Shown: in pieces, positions 43,425 to 53,810 of the stretch
Layout of the letters: each line of letters starts with the position of its first letter
Position numbering within the stretch: the stretch's first letter is position 1
Source of the DNA: Rhodeus uyekii
Taxonomy: Eukaryota > Chordata > Actinopteri > Cypriniformes > Acheilognathidae
Assembly: GCA_037043235.1 (NCBI GenBank)
Contig: JAWRVZ010000016.1
Span: 3,261,001-3,325,000 of the forward strand
Reading direction: 5' to 3'
DNA length: 64,000 nt
The notes under the pieces: model-generated
What the model was told of the DNA's origin: nothing
The model's database searches: none
What the model saw: only the letters and a program-made list of their open reading frames with translations
Made by a program: the position numbers and the translations under genes

Positions 43425-43969
43425 TGCTCCTCGGAAACCATCGTTGGACCGACCGAGCGGGCCTTACACTTGACTTGAATTAAATTACTTATGAATGTCA
43501 GCAACTGCAACTAGCAATATAAGTCCCAGAAACATTCCAACTTTCTATATAAAAGTGCCAATTTCCAACTGGCCACTGCAGCTGTAGTTATAACTGAGGC
43601 TGAGTTATAACTGGTTGTGATCTGATTGCTCAGAATTTCACATGCGCATTGGCTGGTCTAGCCTGAAAAATAATCTCCTTTTTAAATGCTCAACCTCTTT
43701 ATGAGAAACAAGACATATAAGACAGTTGTCAGATTTAATTTGTGATTTCGTACACAATCGTAAGCTTGATGAGTGTTGGAGAATTGTATCTTTCCTCTTT
43801 CAAAGAGATAGTTCTTCCATGTTGCAGAGAGAAAAGTAAAAGTAGATAAATATGGAAACGTTATTAATAAATAAACATAAAACTATAAATAAAATAAAAT
43901 ACTTTTAAAATTGGATTTTATGTATAAGATTGGATGTATACAACTAATTTTCCTTTTTGACCTAATCTG

Positions 43970-43974
<5 letters not shown>

Positions 43975-44041
<67 letters not shown>
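43975..44041. repeat. (CT)n then (AT)n microsatellite
   Basis: About 15 CT units followed by about 18 AT units; the AT part is the left piece of an array split by transposons. Confidence 0.93.
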
Positions 44042-44045
<4 letters not shown>

Positions 44046-45071
44046 ATGTAACCCGTTTATGTCGACGGCCTCGGGGGTTACAAAAAAGCGTTGAGATAAC
44101 CGAGGATCGAGATAACCAAAAGCCAAAATGGTGATTTGTTTGATGAAGCGATCTGCATGCTAAAAAAATGTACATACTTCGTATATGTTTGCTCACAACA
44201 AAAGGCATATGTGCACCAACTAACACCAGAGATTGTAATGGCTACTTTATGTTTATTTTGGGAATATACCTTGAAGATCTCTTTATGTAGTTCTGTGCAC
44301 GCTGTTCTGGTGTGAGCGAGCGCGCACCGGGAGGAGAGTGTTTTTGAGTGAGGAGAGATTTGGCCGCTCTACCTCTGACTGTTATATAGCATAATCTATT
44401 GTTTCTATTTTCCTTCTTTTATTTGTGATGTTTGATTTGAGTGTTTTCTTTTTCCTGGTTTGTACATGTTTGAGAAGAGTGTTAAACCCATCTATAAACC
44501 TTGTCATCTTGGCAGTCATCAACCACTCTGACAGCCGGTGCAAGATTTACGAGTATACTATGAAAACTACATTCGATTCTTGATACAAACATTTAATTAT
44601 ATTGAATGTTAATGTTATATTGAATTATAAAATTACATTTTATTATATGCAAACACAATTTCATTCACAGCGTAAACACAGTGACAACACACATAAACAC
44701 AATTTGCTTGGACACAGTTCTAATTGTGCACAGATAAGTATTGCACACATGCTTATTATGGTTTCGCGGCTGCACGGCACTGTGCCACAAGACTGAGTGA
44801 AGTGTCATTGGAGTGAGCGACTATACAGACCGTCATGAGTGTGCAACGCGAACTCAGTGCATGCACAGTGAACTCTGTACTATCATTAATCACGGGGATC
44901 GAGATAACCGATGTTAAGTGGCGACTTTGTCCCTCTTTTGAGCTCGAGATATCAGGGTTCGGCAACATAAAATAATCGACGTAACCGATAAGAAAACGCT
45001 AAGAAAAATAGGGAGTTTGGTGGTTCCACTTCAAAAACGTTGACATAACCGGGTTGGCGAGAAAACCGAGG

Positions 45072-45074
<3 letters not shown>
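44042..45074. mobile_element. probable non-autonomous Tigger/pogo-like element between TA arrays
   Basis: The left end has AACCCGTTTATGTCGACGG and GATAACCGAGGATCGAGATAACC. The right end, read on the other strand, has CCTCGGTTTTCTCGCC, AACCCGGTTATGTCAACG and GGTTATCTCGATCCCC. The two ends therefore share the words AACCCG-TTATGTC-ACG, CCTCGG and GAGATAACCGA in inverted orientation, although they are not a clean simple TIR. Both sides abut TA repeats, as expected for a TA-targeting Tc1/mariner-group element. No transposase frame is visible. Confidence 0.5.
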
Positions 45075-45145
<71 letters not shown>

Positions 45146-45151
45146 TATACA
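45075..45151. repeat. (AT)n microsatellite, middle piece
   Basis: Around 37 AT units with one TG variant near 45126. Confidence 0.93.
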
Positions 45152-45726
45152 CACGGGTGCACATAACTGGTACGCAGGTACGCATGCGCAACAAAAATCA
45201 TAAATGCGTAGACCCACTTGAGTCACTAAGCGCCTTTGCGTACTTAACCGATCTTCTCATCTCATCGTACACAACCTTACAGTAAGAGATGTCCAAAAAG
45301 CAACAGACATTAAGTAGCTTTTTTGGCGTTTCACCACCTTCAAAGAAACGCCAACTGGAGCCTGAGCCGAAAAGTTAACGATGAGCGCACTGAAGTGCAT
45401 ATCATTCACGTGAAGGGGGCACGCGGATCATGCAGAGCATCGCTCACGCCAGGGGTCGGAAACCTATGGCTCGCGAGCCATATATGGCTCTTTTGATGCC
45501 GCCCCCCGTCGACAGATCGATTGCTCCGCTACTTCCGCGTTCGCGAAGGACAGGTCGATCGCGCCGCAGAGGACAGTGGAGACGACAGTGTAGAGGACAG
45601 TGATGGCAACACGGAGGAGGACAGTGAGAAAGACTGCACTTATTAAGACAATGCTACATATGTGAGTACCAAACACAATCTCCTGGTACTCTCCTGAGTA
45701 ACTCACTGAAAAAGTTATGTGCACCC

Positions 45727-45729
<3 letters not shown>
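45152..45729. mobile_element. hAT-type element with truncated transposase start
   Basis: Ends CACGGGTGCACATAAC and GTTATGTGCACCCCTG are inverted repeats with one mismatch. The flanks TATATACA and TATATATA fit an 8-bp duplication inside a TA array. At 45289 an ATG opens 29 codons (MSKKQQTLSSFFGVSPPSKK...) that look like the N terminus of a hAT/ZBED-type transposase, then a stop. At 45450 the end of a second hAT family begins (CAGGGGTCGGAAACC, GGCTCGCGAGCC) without a partner, so one hAT fragment sits inside another. Confidence 0.65.

Positions 45730-45799
<70 letters not shown>
45730..45799. repeat. (TA)n microsatellite, right piece
   Basis: About 33 TA units ending at the Tc1 terminus. Confidence 0.93.
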
Positions 45800-47165
45800 C
45801 ACTCATCTAAAGGATTATTAGGAACATCATACTAATACTGTGTTTGACCCCTTTCGCCTTCAGAACTGCCTTAATTCTACATGGAATTGATTCAACAAGG
45901 TGCTGAAAGCATTCTTTAGAAATGTTGGCCCATATTGATAGGATAACATCTTGCAGTTGATGGAGATTTGTGGGATGCACATCCAGGGCACGAAGCTCCT
46001 GTTCCACCACATCCCAAAGATGCTCTATTGGGTTGAGATCTGGTGACTGTGGGGCCATTTTAGTACAGTGAACTCATTGTCATGTTCAAGAAACCAATTT
46101 GAAATGATTCAAGGTTTGTGACATGGTGCATTATCCTGCTGGAAGCAGCATCAGAGGATGGGTACATGGTGGTCATAAAGGGATGGACAAGGTCAGAAAC
46201 AATGCTCAGGTAGGCCATAATAATAATAATAATAATAATATTTATATAGCGCTTTTTAATCAAAGTATCTCAAAGCGCTTACATGGACAGGGGGAATCTC
46301 CTTAACCACCACTAGAGTGCAGCATCTACCTGGATGATGCGACGGCAGCTATATTGCGCCAGAACGCTCACCAGCAGCAATCAGGTCTCCCATCTAGGAA
46401 ATAACCACACGCAACCCCGCTTAGCTTTTGTGAGCAACCAAACGTATGCTACAGGGTGCCATTGCTTCCGGCCATGGCATTTAAACAATGCCCAATTGGC
46501 ACTAAGGGGCCTAAAGTGAGCCAAGAAAACATCCCCCACACCATAACACCACCACCACCACCAGCCTGCACATCGGTAACAAGGCATGATGGATCCATGT
46601 TCTCATTCTGTTTATGCCAAATTCTGACTCTACATCTGAATGTCTCAACAGAAATCGAGACTCATCATTTTTCCAGTCTTCAACTGTCCAATTTTGGTGA
46701 GCTCGTGCAAATTGTAGCCTCTTTTTTCTATTTTTTCCTATTTGTTGTGGAGATTAGTGGTACCTGTTGGATTCTTCTATCTGTCTCAAGGTTGTGCGTG
46801 TTCACGGCTTCACAAATGCTTTGCTGCATACCTCAGTTGTAACGAGAGGATTTTTCAGTCAAAGTTGCTCTTATCAGCTTGAATTAGTCGGCCCATTCTC
46901 CTCTGACCTCTAGCATCAACAAGGCATTTTCGCCCACAGGACTCTCTTTTTACACCATTCTTTGTAAACCCTAGAAATGGTTGTGTGTGAAAATACCAGT
47001 AACTGAGCAGATTGTGAAAATACTCAGACCGGCCCGCCTGGCACCAACAACCTTAAATCACATTTCTTTCCCATTCTGACATTCAGTTTTGAGTTCAGGA
47101 GATTGTCTTGACCAGGACCAACCCCTAAATGCATTGAAGCAACTGCCATGTGCCATTTTGCTTGT
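45800..47165 (-). pseudogene. Tc1-like transposon, decayed, hosting a SINE
   Basis: Begins after TA with CACTCATCTAAAGGATTATT, a known fish Tc1 terminus. On the minus strand 46058-45807 encodes MAPQSPDLNPIEHLWDVVEQ and IKAVLKAKG, the C-terminal end of the DDE domain with the diagnostic SPDLNPIEHLWD. The remainder (46476-47160) is alignable in pieces to the same transposon family but with stops, including CCCCACACCATAACACCACC and AACCCTAGAAATGGTTGTG. The far terminus is missing. A 5S-type SINE interrupts it at 46219-46469. Confidence 0.8.
46219..46469 (-). mobile_element. short 5S-derived SINE inserted in Tc1
   Basis: On the minus strand: CACCCTGTAGC, AAAAGCTAAGCGGGGTTG and AGATGGGAGACC (5S box A and C region), a short body, AAAGCGCTATATAAAT and an (ATT)n tail. 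GGCCAT flanks it at 46213-46218 and 46470-46475; removing it restores a continuous Tc1 sequence. It lacks about 300 bp of body compared with 41015-41580. Confidence 0.9.
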
Positions 47166-47261
47166 AAAAAAAACAAGCAAAAAAATAATAATAATAATAT
47201 GTAATGTTTTTGTTTTTTTGCCTTTTTATGTTTTTGTAGGTTTGAGTCTTCATAAAGTGGC

Positions 47262-47487
47262 TGTCACAGTCATGTCGTGTGTCCACATTGGCACAGTGTC
47301 CTTCCGTTTGCTTCCCTGTGTCATTTCCCTCCCCTGTTGCATCCCCTCGTTAGTCTCGTCACCTCTTGTATAAAAGCCGTCTTGTATCCCTTTGTCTTTG
47401 TCAGATGTTTCCAATGTTGAGTGTTATGTGTCATGTATCTCCTTGTTCTCCTTGTTCTCCGAATTTCTTTTCAAGGACTTTAACTCT
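47262..47487 (+). mobile_element. LTR, 5' portion
   Basis: TGTCACAGTCATGTCG at its start and the TATA-like TTGTATAAAAGCC near 47366. It stops at the DIRS inverted repeat. The missing R/U5 part may be 53673-53810. Confidence 0.5.
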
Positions 47488-48356
47488 ATGTAACCATAGT
47501 TCCCTGAGGGGACACTGTGTCGAAACGCTAGAGGAACGTGTAGTCTCGTGAAGCACTGTAAAATCGATCAAATGACTATGTGAATAATTGTCGCAGGTCG
47601 GTGACATCATGATAGAGGACCCTATGAGTGTGCCGGATCCAGGACCCCTAAAAGTCTGCCGGAAACCGGAAGCGGCAGCTTTGAGTGTCTTCAGCAAAGC
47701 TATGTGCCTGCTGTGTTTGTGTGAAGCTGGTTGATCCAGCCGCAGCCTCACAGCTCCTCCCTTAGAGTTGCTCAAAAGACGTCACCACCCGCTACCCCCC
47801 AAAAAAACAAGAAATACATTCTGCTGAGGCAAGGGGCCAAAGAACATTTACCCATCTCGGACAGAGGTTCCGGCTATACAGCCATCTGTTTTGGCGGCGG
47901 CTCAGGGAGATCTGCGTCTTCTCAATCGCTCAGTAATGTGAATCGCTTAGTAATTGTGTCTCAAATCAGATCTGAGGACTGGTTTGTCAACTTCTACCTG
48001 AAGACACTCATTCCCACATCTCCATTCAGGAAGCTCCACAGGTTCGGAATTTACCTGTATCAGGAACTTCCTCTTTGGCCTAGTTCTGTCACCCTACACT
48101 TTCCCCGCACTGTTTGGAAGAAGCGCTATCCCCGCTGTGTTCCAAAGGCATATGTGTTCTAAAGAACATCTCTAATCTCCCCAGTTGCCATGCTAACGGT
48201 TCAACATTGAGATGTCGTTCTTGCACTCTTGAAACTTTCCCCTCTCCCCTCCACGGAGGATCTTAGAACATTCACTTCAGGCATACGTCAAGAAACTGGG
48301 CCCTGGGGTGAGTGCGCCTCAGACACCTGAGGTCAGCTTTGGAGGCTGTTTCCCCT
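47488..48356 (+). pseudogene. DIRS1-like element, left part
   Basis: Opens with the DIRS terminal repeat (ATGTAACCATAGTTCCCTGA). After a leader, frames at 47830-48160 give AKEHLPISDRG and RSEDWFVNFYLK. After a frameshift they give HSGSSTGSEF and LFGLVLSPCTF, corresponding to the reverse transcriptase start of DIRS (DWFVTIDLKDAYFHI and PFGLALSPRTF). The LINE copy B begins at 48357. Confidence 0.6.
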
Positions 48357-49027
48357 GTCAAGTCAAGTCAAGTCACCTTTATTTATATAGCGCTTTTTAC
48401 AATGTAGACTGTTTCAAAGCAGCTTTACAGGAAAAACAATATAAACAAAGTTTGTTTGGCTGAACAGAAGCCCCAAAAGAGCAGGCGAATCAATACAATT
48501 GATGAATTTTAAGTGTTAAGTTTCCCCAACTGAGCAAGCCATAGGCGACAGCGGCAAGGAACCAAAACTCCGGCAGGTGACGTAATGAATGAAGAATAGA
48601 ATGGAGAAAAAACCTTGGGAGAAACCAGGCTCAGTTGGGGGACCAGTTCTCCTCTGGCCAACAGCCAAACCGTGCAATATTATTATACAACAATTCAAGT
48701 CCAATATGAAGTCCAATATGGCCCGGTTAGAGATGGGTTCATGATCGTCACAGGGGAGGGTCCAGTAGAGTCACGGTCTCCGCAGACACCCCAGGGCAGT
48801 GCTGTGCTCGTGTCCAGGTCCTTCATCTGATCTGGATACGGCCCGGATCCAGCTGCCCACGGTAACCTCGGAATAAACAGAGACCAATATCAGCGTAGAT
48901 GCCATTCTTCTTCTGATGTATCGAGTACATCAGGTGTTATGGGAATGTTCCCGGTTCCGGCTTATCTAAATTATGCAGCCTAACAATCATTTTACATGAT
49001 TTGGATTAAAAATGTATGTATAATGTG

Positions 49028-49714
49028 TTATGTGTATGCCAGGTTGAAAAGATGTGTTTTTAGTCTACATTTAAACTGACAGAGTGTGTCTGCTTCCCGA
49101 ACTGTAATAGGAAGACTGTTCCAGAGTTTAGGAGCTAAATAGGAAAAGGATCGCCCGCCAGCAGTTGACTTTGATATTCTAGGTATTATAAGCTGGTCAG
49201 TATTTTGGGATTGCAATAGACGTGAAGGACTATAATGTGTTAAGAGATCGCTCAAGTACTGTGGAGCTAAACCATTTAATGCTTTGTAAGTAATTAGCAA
49301 GATTTTAAAATGTATTCGGTGTTTAATAGGAAGCCAGTGCAGGTTTGACAGAACTGGGCTAATATGCTCATACTTCCTGGTTCTAGTAAGAACTCGAGCT
49401 GCTGCATTTTGGACCAGCTGGAATTTGTTTATTAAGCGTGCAGGGCAACCACCTAGTAAAGCATTACAATAATCTAGCCTTGAACTCATGAACGCATGAA
49501 CTAACTTTTCTGCATTTGTCTTAGCATATGTCGCAATTTAGATATATTTTTAAGATGGAAGAACGCCGTTTTACAGATGCTAGAAACATGGCTTTCAAAT
49601 GAAAGATTGGTATCAAAGAGCACACCCAGGTTTCTAACTGACGACGAAGACTTGACAGAGCAGCCATCGAGTGTTAGGCAGTAGTCTAGATTATTATGTG
49701 CTGAACTTTTTGGT
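49028..49714 (-). pseudogene. L2 LINE ORF2, C-terminal part (copy B)
   Basis: The post-RT part of ORF2, in frame from 49489 to the stop at 49028: SRLDYCNALLGG, QLVQNAAARVLTR, HWLPIKHRIHFK. A four-base loss near 49522 and the frameshift near 49735 cut it off from the catalytic part. Confidence 0.8.
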
Positions 49715-51817
49715 CTAATAATTAGAATCTCTGTTTTTTTCAGAATTTAGCAGTAGAAAGTTATTAGTCATCCAATTTTTTATATCGGTTATGCATTCTG
49801 TTAATTTAGTGAATTTGTTCGTTTCATCAGGATGAGAAGAAATATAGAGCTGAGTATCATCAGCGTAACAATGAAAGCTAATGCCATGCTTCCTAATAAC
49901 TGCACCCAAAGGAAGCATGTACAGGGTGAAAAGCAATGGTCCTAGTACTGAACCTTGAGGAACTCCATACTGAACCCGTGACCGATATGACATCTCCTCA
50001 TTTACTGCTACAAACTGATAACGCTCAGATAAGTATGACTTGAACCAGGCTAATGCAACTCCACTAATGCCAACATAATTTTCAAGTCTATTCAGAAGGA
50101 TTTTGTGGTCAATTGTATCAAATGCAGCACTAAGGTCCAGTAACACTAACAGAGAGATACAACCACGATCGGATGATAAGAGCAAATCATTTGTAACTCT
50201 AATGAGAGCAGTCTCAGTACTATGATATGGTCTAAATCCTGACTGGAAATCCTCGTAGATGCTGTTTCTTTCTAGAAAGGAACATAGTTGTAAAGATATT
50301 GCCTTTTCTAGAATCTTTGACAAGAAAGGTAGATTCGATATCAGCCTGTAATTAACTAATTCTGTAGGATCAAGTTGTGGTTTTTTAATAAGCGGTTTAA
50401 TTACAGCCAGCTTAAAGGTTTTTGGTACGTATCCTAATGACAAAGAAGAATTAATTATATTAAGAATAGGATCTATGATTTCTGGAAGCATCTCTTTCAG
50501 TAGCTTAGTCGGTATTGGGTCTAGCATACATGTTGTTGATTTTGATGATTTAACGAGTTTAGACAATTCTTCCTCCCCAATAGCAATGAAGGATTGGAAT
50601 TTTTCTTCAGGGACACTAAAATGTACTGTATTTTGGAATATTGTAGTAGACTGTTGCATGTTTATTATTTTCTCTCTAATATTATTAATTTTGCAAGTAA
50701 AGAAGTCCATGAAGTCATTAGTGCTGTGCTGATTTAAAGCATCTGGGGTTGAGGCTTTATTTCTTGTTAATTTAGTCACTGTATCAAATAAATACCTAGG
50801 GTTGTATTTGTTTTCTTCTAAGAGGGTAGAAAAGTAAGTAGATCTAGCTGATCTTAAGGCCTTTCTGAATGCAATAGAGCTGTCTTTCCATGAAATGCGA
50901 AAAACCTCTAGCTTAATTTTTTTCCAGCTCCGCTCCATTTTTCTGGCTGCTCTCTTGAGAGCCCGGGTGTGCTCGTTGTACCACGGTGTTGGACTATTTT
51001 CTTTAATCTTCTTTAAGCGTAACGGAGCAACAGTGTCTAAAGTGCTGGAAAAGAGAGAGTTTATAGTTTCTGTTGCAACATCAAGTTCTTCTAGGCTATC
51101 TGGGATGTTAAGTAGATGAAACTGATCGGGAAGATTATTTATAAAGCTATATTTTGTGTTAGGAGTGATAGTTCTACTATATTTATAACAGGGAGTTAGT
51201 TTTTCGACTTTGGCTAAAGGTAATCTACACGCAACTAAGTAATGATCTGAGATGTCATCGCTCTGCTGCAGAATTTGAACAGTATCAACATTGATCCCAT
51301 ATGACAATATTAGATCTAAAGTATGATTACGAGAATGAGTGGGTCCTGATACATGTTGTGTAACTCCAATAGAGTTTAAAATGTCTCTAAATGCCACTCC
51401 CAATGCGTCTTTTTCATTATCTACATGGATGTTAAAATCACCGACGATTATGACTTTATCTGCAGACATTACTAATCCTGAGAGAAAATCAGCAAATTCT
51501 TTGATAAAGTCTGTATGGTGCCCTGGTGGCCTGTATAGAATAGCTAGCACAAAAGTTAAACAGGAATTATTACTTGCACTAGATAATTTTACATTGAGGA
51601 CCATCACTTCAAAAGAATTATATTTCAAATTAGACCTTTGAGCAGTACTGATCGTGTTACTATAAATTACAGCAACACCTCCTCCTTTACCTTTCAGACG
51701 AGGCTCATGTTTATAACAGTAATCTTGAGGGGTGGACTCATTTAAAGTAATATAATCGTCTGGTTTTAGCCAAGTTTCTGTCAAACACAGCACATCTAGT
51801 TTATGATCTGTAATCAT
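49715..51817 (-). CDS. L2 LINE ORF2: endonuclease and reverse transcriptase (copy B)
   Basis: A 700-codon open frame. Residues 1-200 are the APE-type endonuclease without its first 40 or so residues: ETW at 14-16, GDFNIH at 126-131, HSRNHTLDLILSYG near 161-174, SDH at 190-192. Residues about 460-670 are the reverse transcriptase, with LSKILEKAISLQL, LLVLLDLSAAFDTIDHK, GVPQGSVLGPLLF and catalytic YADD at 651-654. All catalytic residues are present. The start is lost in the deletion at 51871, so the ATG used here is internal (NYMITDHKL in copy A). The end is a frameshift in a run of T near 49735 (stop after KNRDSNY). The protein would nick target DNA and reverse transcribe its RNA, but this copy is probably inactive. 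Confidence 0.88.
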   Translation of the reverse strand: MITDHKLDVLCLTETWLKPDDYITLNESTPQDYCYKHEPRLKGKGGGVAVIYSNTISTAQRSNLKYNSFEVMVLNVKLSSASNNSCLTFVLAILYRPPGHHTDFIKEFADFLSGLVMSADKVIIVGDFNIHVDNEKDALGVAFRDILNSIGVTQHVSGPTHSRNHTLDLILSYGINVDTVQILQQSDDISDHYLVACRLPLAKVEKLTPCYKYSRTITPNTKYSFINNLPDQFHLLNIPDSLEELDVATETINSLFSSTLDTVAPLRLKKIKENSPTPWYNEHTRALKRAARKMERSWKKIKLEVFRISWKDSSIAFRKALRSARSTYFSTLLEENKYNPRYLFDTVTKLTRNKASTPDALNQHSTNDFMDFFTCKINNIREKIINMQQSTTIFQNTVHFSVPEEKFQSFIAIGEEELSKLVKSSKSTTCMLDPIPTKLLKEMLPEIIDPILNIINSSLSLGYVPKTFKLAVIKPLIKKPQLDPTELVNYRLISNLPFLSKILEKAISLQLCSFLERNSIYEDFQSGFRPYHSTETALIRVTNDLLLSSDRGCISLLVLLDLSAAFDTIDHKILLNRLENYVGISGVALAWFKSYLSERYQFVAVNEEMSYRSRVQYGVPQGSVLGPLLFTLYMLPLGAVIRKHGISFHCYADDTQLYISSHPDETNKFTKLTECITDIKNWMTNNFLLLNSEKNRDSNY

Positions 51818-51858
51818 ATCATTTACAATAAGTGCTTTTGAGGAAAGGGATCGTATAT

Positions 51859-52545
51859 TCAGTAACCCAAGCCCAGTTTAGCTCTAAGACTATATGCCAA
51901 ATTATTAGAGAGAAGAGCGGCACCATCCCAGGTGGGATGAATACCATCTCTTTTCAACAGGTCAGGTCTGCCCCAAAAACTTTTCCAATTGTCTATAAAC
52001 CCTATGTTATTCCGCGGGCACCACTTAGACATCCAGCCATTGAGTGAGGATAATCTGCTAAGCATCTCATCACTCCTGCACATAGGAAGAGGGCCAGAGC
52101 AAATTACGGTGCCTGACATCGTACTTGCGAGTTCACACACCTCTTTAATATTACTTTTAGTGATCTCCGACTGACGAAGTCGGACATCATTAGCGCCGAC
52201 GTGAATAACAATCTTAGAATATTTACGATTAGCTTTAGCCAGCACTTTTAAATTTGCTTTGACGTCAGGCGCTCTGGCTCCCGGCAAACATGTGACTATG
52301 GTGGCTGGAGTCTCTATTTTCACATTCCGAGTAATAGAATCGCCAATTACTAGGGCACTTTCAACAGGTTTCTCAGTGGGTGCGTCACTGAGTGGGGAGA
52401 ACCTGTTTGATGTTCTGATCGGAATGGAACAGTGGTTTTTTGACCCGCGATTATGCCGTCTCACAGTCACCCAGTTGCCCTGCTGCACGGGCTCTACAGC
52501 CGGAACCGAACAATGTACAGGGTTTGCTAAGCTAGTCGCATCCAA
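51859..52545 (-). pseudogene. L2 LINE ORF1, esterase part (copy B)
   Basis: A 228-codon frame with the complete SGNH domain: GDSITRN, HVGANDV and RDGIHPTWDG. The zinc-binding and coiled-coil head of copy A is still present upstream as nucleotides but out of frame because of a deletion near 52630. Two extra codons (LR before QSEI) distinguish it from copy A. The stop differs because of the fusion at 51871. Confidence 0.8.
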
Positions 52546-52790
52546 AGTAGTATCTAAAGCCCTTGCATTCTTACTATCCTCGATTAAAGTTTGGATGCGT
52601 GTCTCTAATTCTGAAACCTTCTCTGTCAGCCTATGTCCCTACATTTATGACATGTGAAGCCTTCACAGCTGACAGAGACAGAAAGACTATGCATGAAGCA
52701 GGCAGTGCAAGTGACAATTTTGAGAGAAGATGACATGACTCACCGCGTGTGTTGATCCAACTTGTTGACCAGTTGTTTGATGAAGTCGGG

Positions 52791-53400
52791 ACAAACACCA
52801 AACACTGGAGAGTTTCTAGCCAGGTGTTTACACCCACCACACGTCTCGCAATGGGTCCTGTGGTCCCAGGGAGACTGCTCCTTCCCTGAGCAGTTCTCTT
52901 CCTGGGGACCCATAATGTGGCAAAAGGCATCCAGCCTTTTGCCACATCTCTGGGCTCGGTGGGTTTGGACCTAGCACATATCTTTGAATTCTTCAAATTC
53001 CCCTAGAAAAGGGATACTTCCGTCATGGAGGCTGTATAGCTTTTCCCTGCCCAGAACAAGGTCTGTGGCATAGACCTTGGACCTACCAGCTGCTCTTCTG
53101 CTCGGGACCCTTGAGTGGGCCTTGGCATTTCAACATACTTTGAGTAGATAGATAGCCGATGCTATCTCCCTGGCTTGCAAGTTGGCCGGATATTCTTCTT
53201 CTCTGAGCATCCGTGCCCACTCCACTAGAAGCGTGGCTGCCTCTAAAGGGTCTCCCTCGTTTGTGCTGGTCCTCCCCACACACATTCCAGAGGTTCTTCC
53301 AGCTTGACCATAGTGAGCTGCTACATACCACCGGCCTGCGTCAACATCGTTCCCCTAGCATTTCAATGCAGTGCGAGTTCCTTTGAAAGGGAACGTCTCA
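52791..53400 (+). pseudogene. DIRS1-like element, right part with recombinase end
   Basis: At 53205-53310 the plus strand encodes AHSTRSVAASKG and, after one frameshift, SSPHTFQRFFQLD. These are the HxxR block and the final helix of the DIRS tyrosine recombinase. The stretch 52791-53040 is uncertain: on the minus strand it has a Cys-rich frame (CETCGGCKHLARNS) that could instead be 5' leader of LINE copy B. The nucleophile Tyr region is not recognisable. Confidence 0.55.
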
Positions 53401-53672
53401 GGTTACATGTGTAACTATAGTTCCCTGAGAGGGAATGAGACGCTGCGTCTTTTGCCTCAGCTCCTTGCGCCTCTGGGCTTGCTTCAGACACTCTCTGTGC
53501 TGCCGCTTCTGGTGTCCAGTGTCCTTTTACGATCCTGGATCATGTGTCACTGACCTGCGACGATCATCCACACAATTGTTCGATCAATTGTACAGTCCTT
53601 CACGAGACTACATGTTCCCCTTGCATTTTGATGCAACGTCTCGTTCCCTCTCAGGGAACTATAGTTACACAT
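53401..53672. repeat. DIRS inverted repeat pair
   Basis: ATGTGTAACTATAGTTCCC plus TGAGAGGGAATGAGACGCTG at 53408-53447 is mirrored by 53628-53670 (ACGTCTCGTTCCCTCTCAGG plus GAACTATAGTTACACAT), giving arms of about 42 bases. The left DIRS end at 47488 carries the same motif. Confidence 0.8.
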
Positions 53673-53810
53673 GATGCACAAGTGTGCTTCTTTTATATTT
53701 TAATTTAATTTTTAAAGTCTTGTTTTGTTTTTGACTTAATAAAGTGAAAATTTCTGTTCATCATCGTCTCTTCACCTTCATCATCCTGCACCAAACAGTG
53801 GCTTTATGTA
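53673..53810 (+). mobile_element. LTR, 3' portion
   Basis: Has the R/U5 style of the other LTRs: TTTTTAAAGTC, TTGTTTTTGAC, AATAAAGTG and then CATCGTCTCTTCACC. Likely the other half of 47262-47487, separated by the DIRS insertion. Confidence 0.45.

Larger units (their letters stand above)
48357..52790 (-). mobile_element. L2-clade LINE, copy B, nearly full length
   Basis: 4.4 kb on the minus strand with the same TTGAC tail (48357-48376), 3' UTR, ORF2 and ORF1 order as copy A and high similarity throughout. Compared with copy A it lacks about 220 bases between the ORFs (junction near 51871), including the first codons of ORF2. It carries a frameshift in ORF2 near 49735 and a small deletion in ORF1 near 52630. 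It is inserted in a DIRS element. Confidence 0.92.

Noticed and set aside
44952..45226. Tyr-Ile repeat proteins, also at 2242-2448, 43918-44226, 45464-45802 and 58110-58391
   Set aside because: Translations of TA microsatellites.
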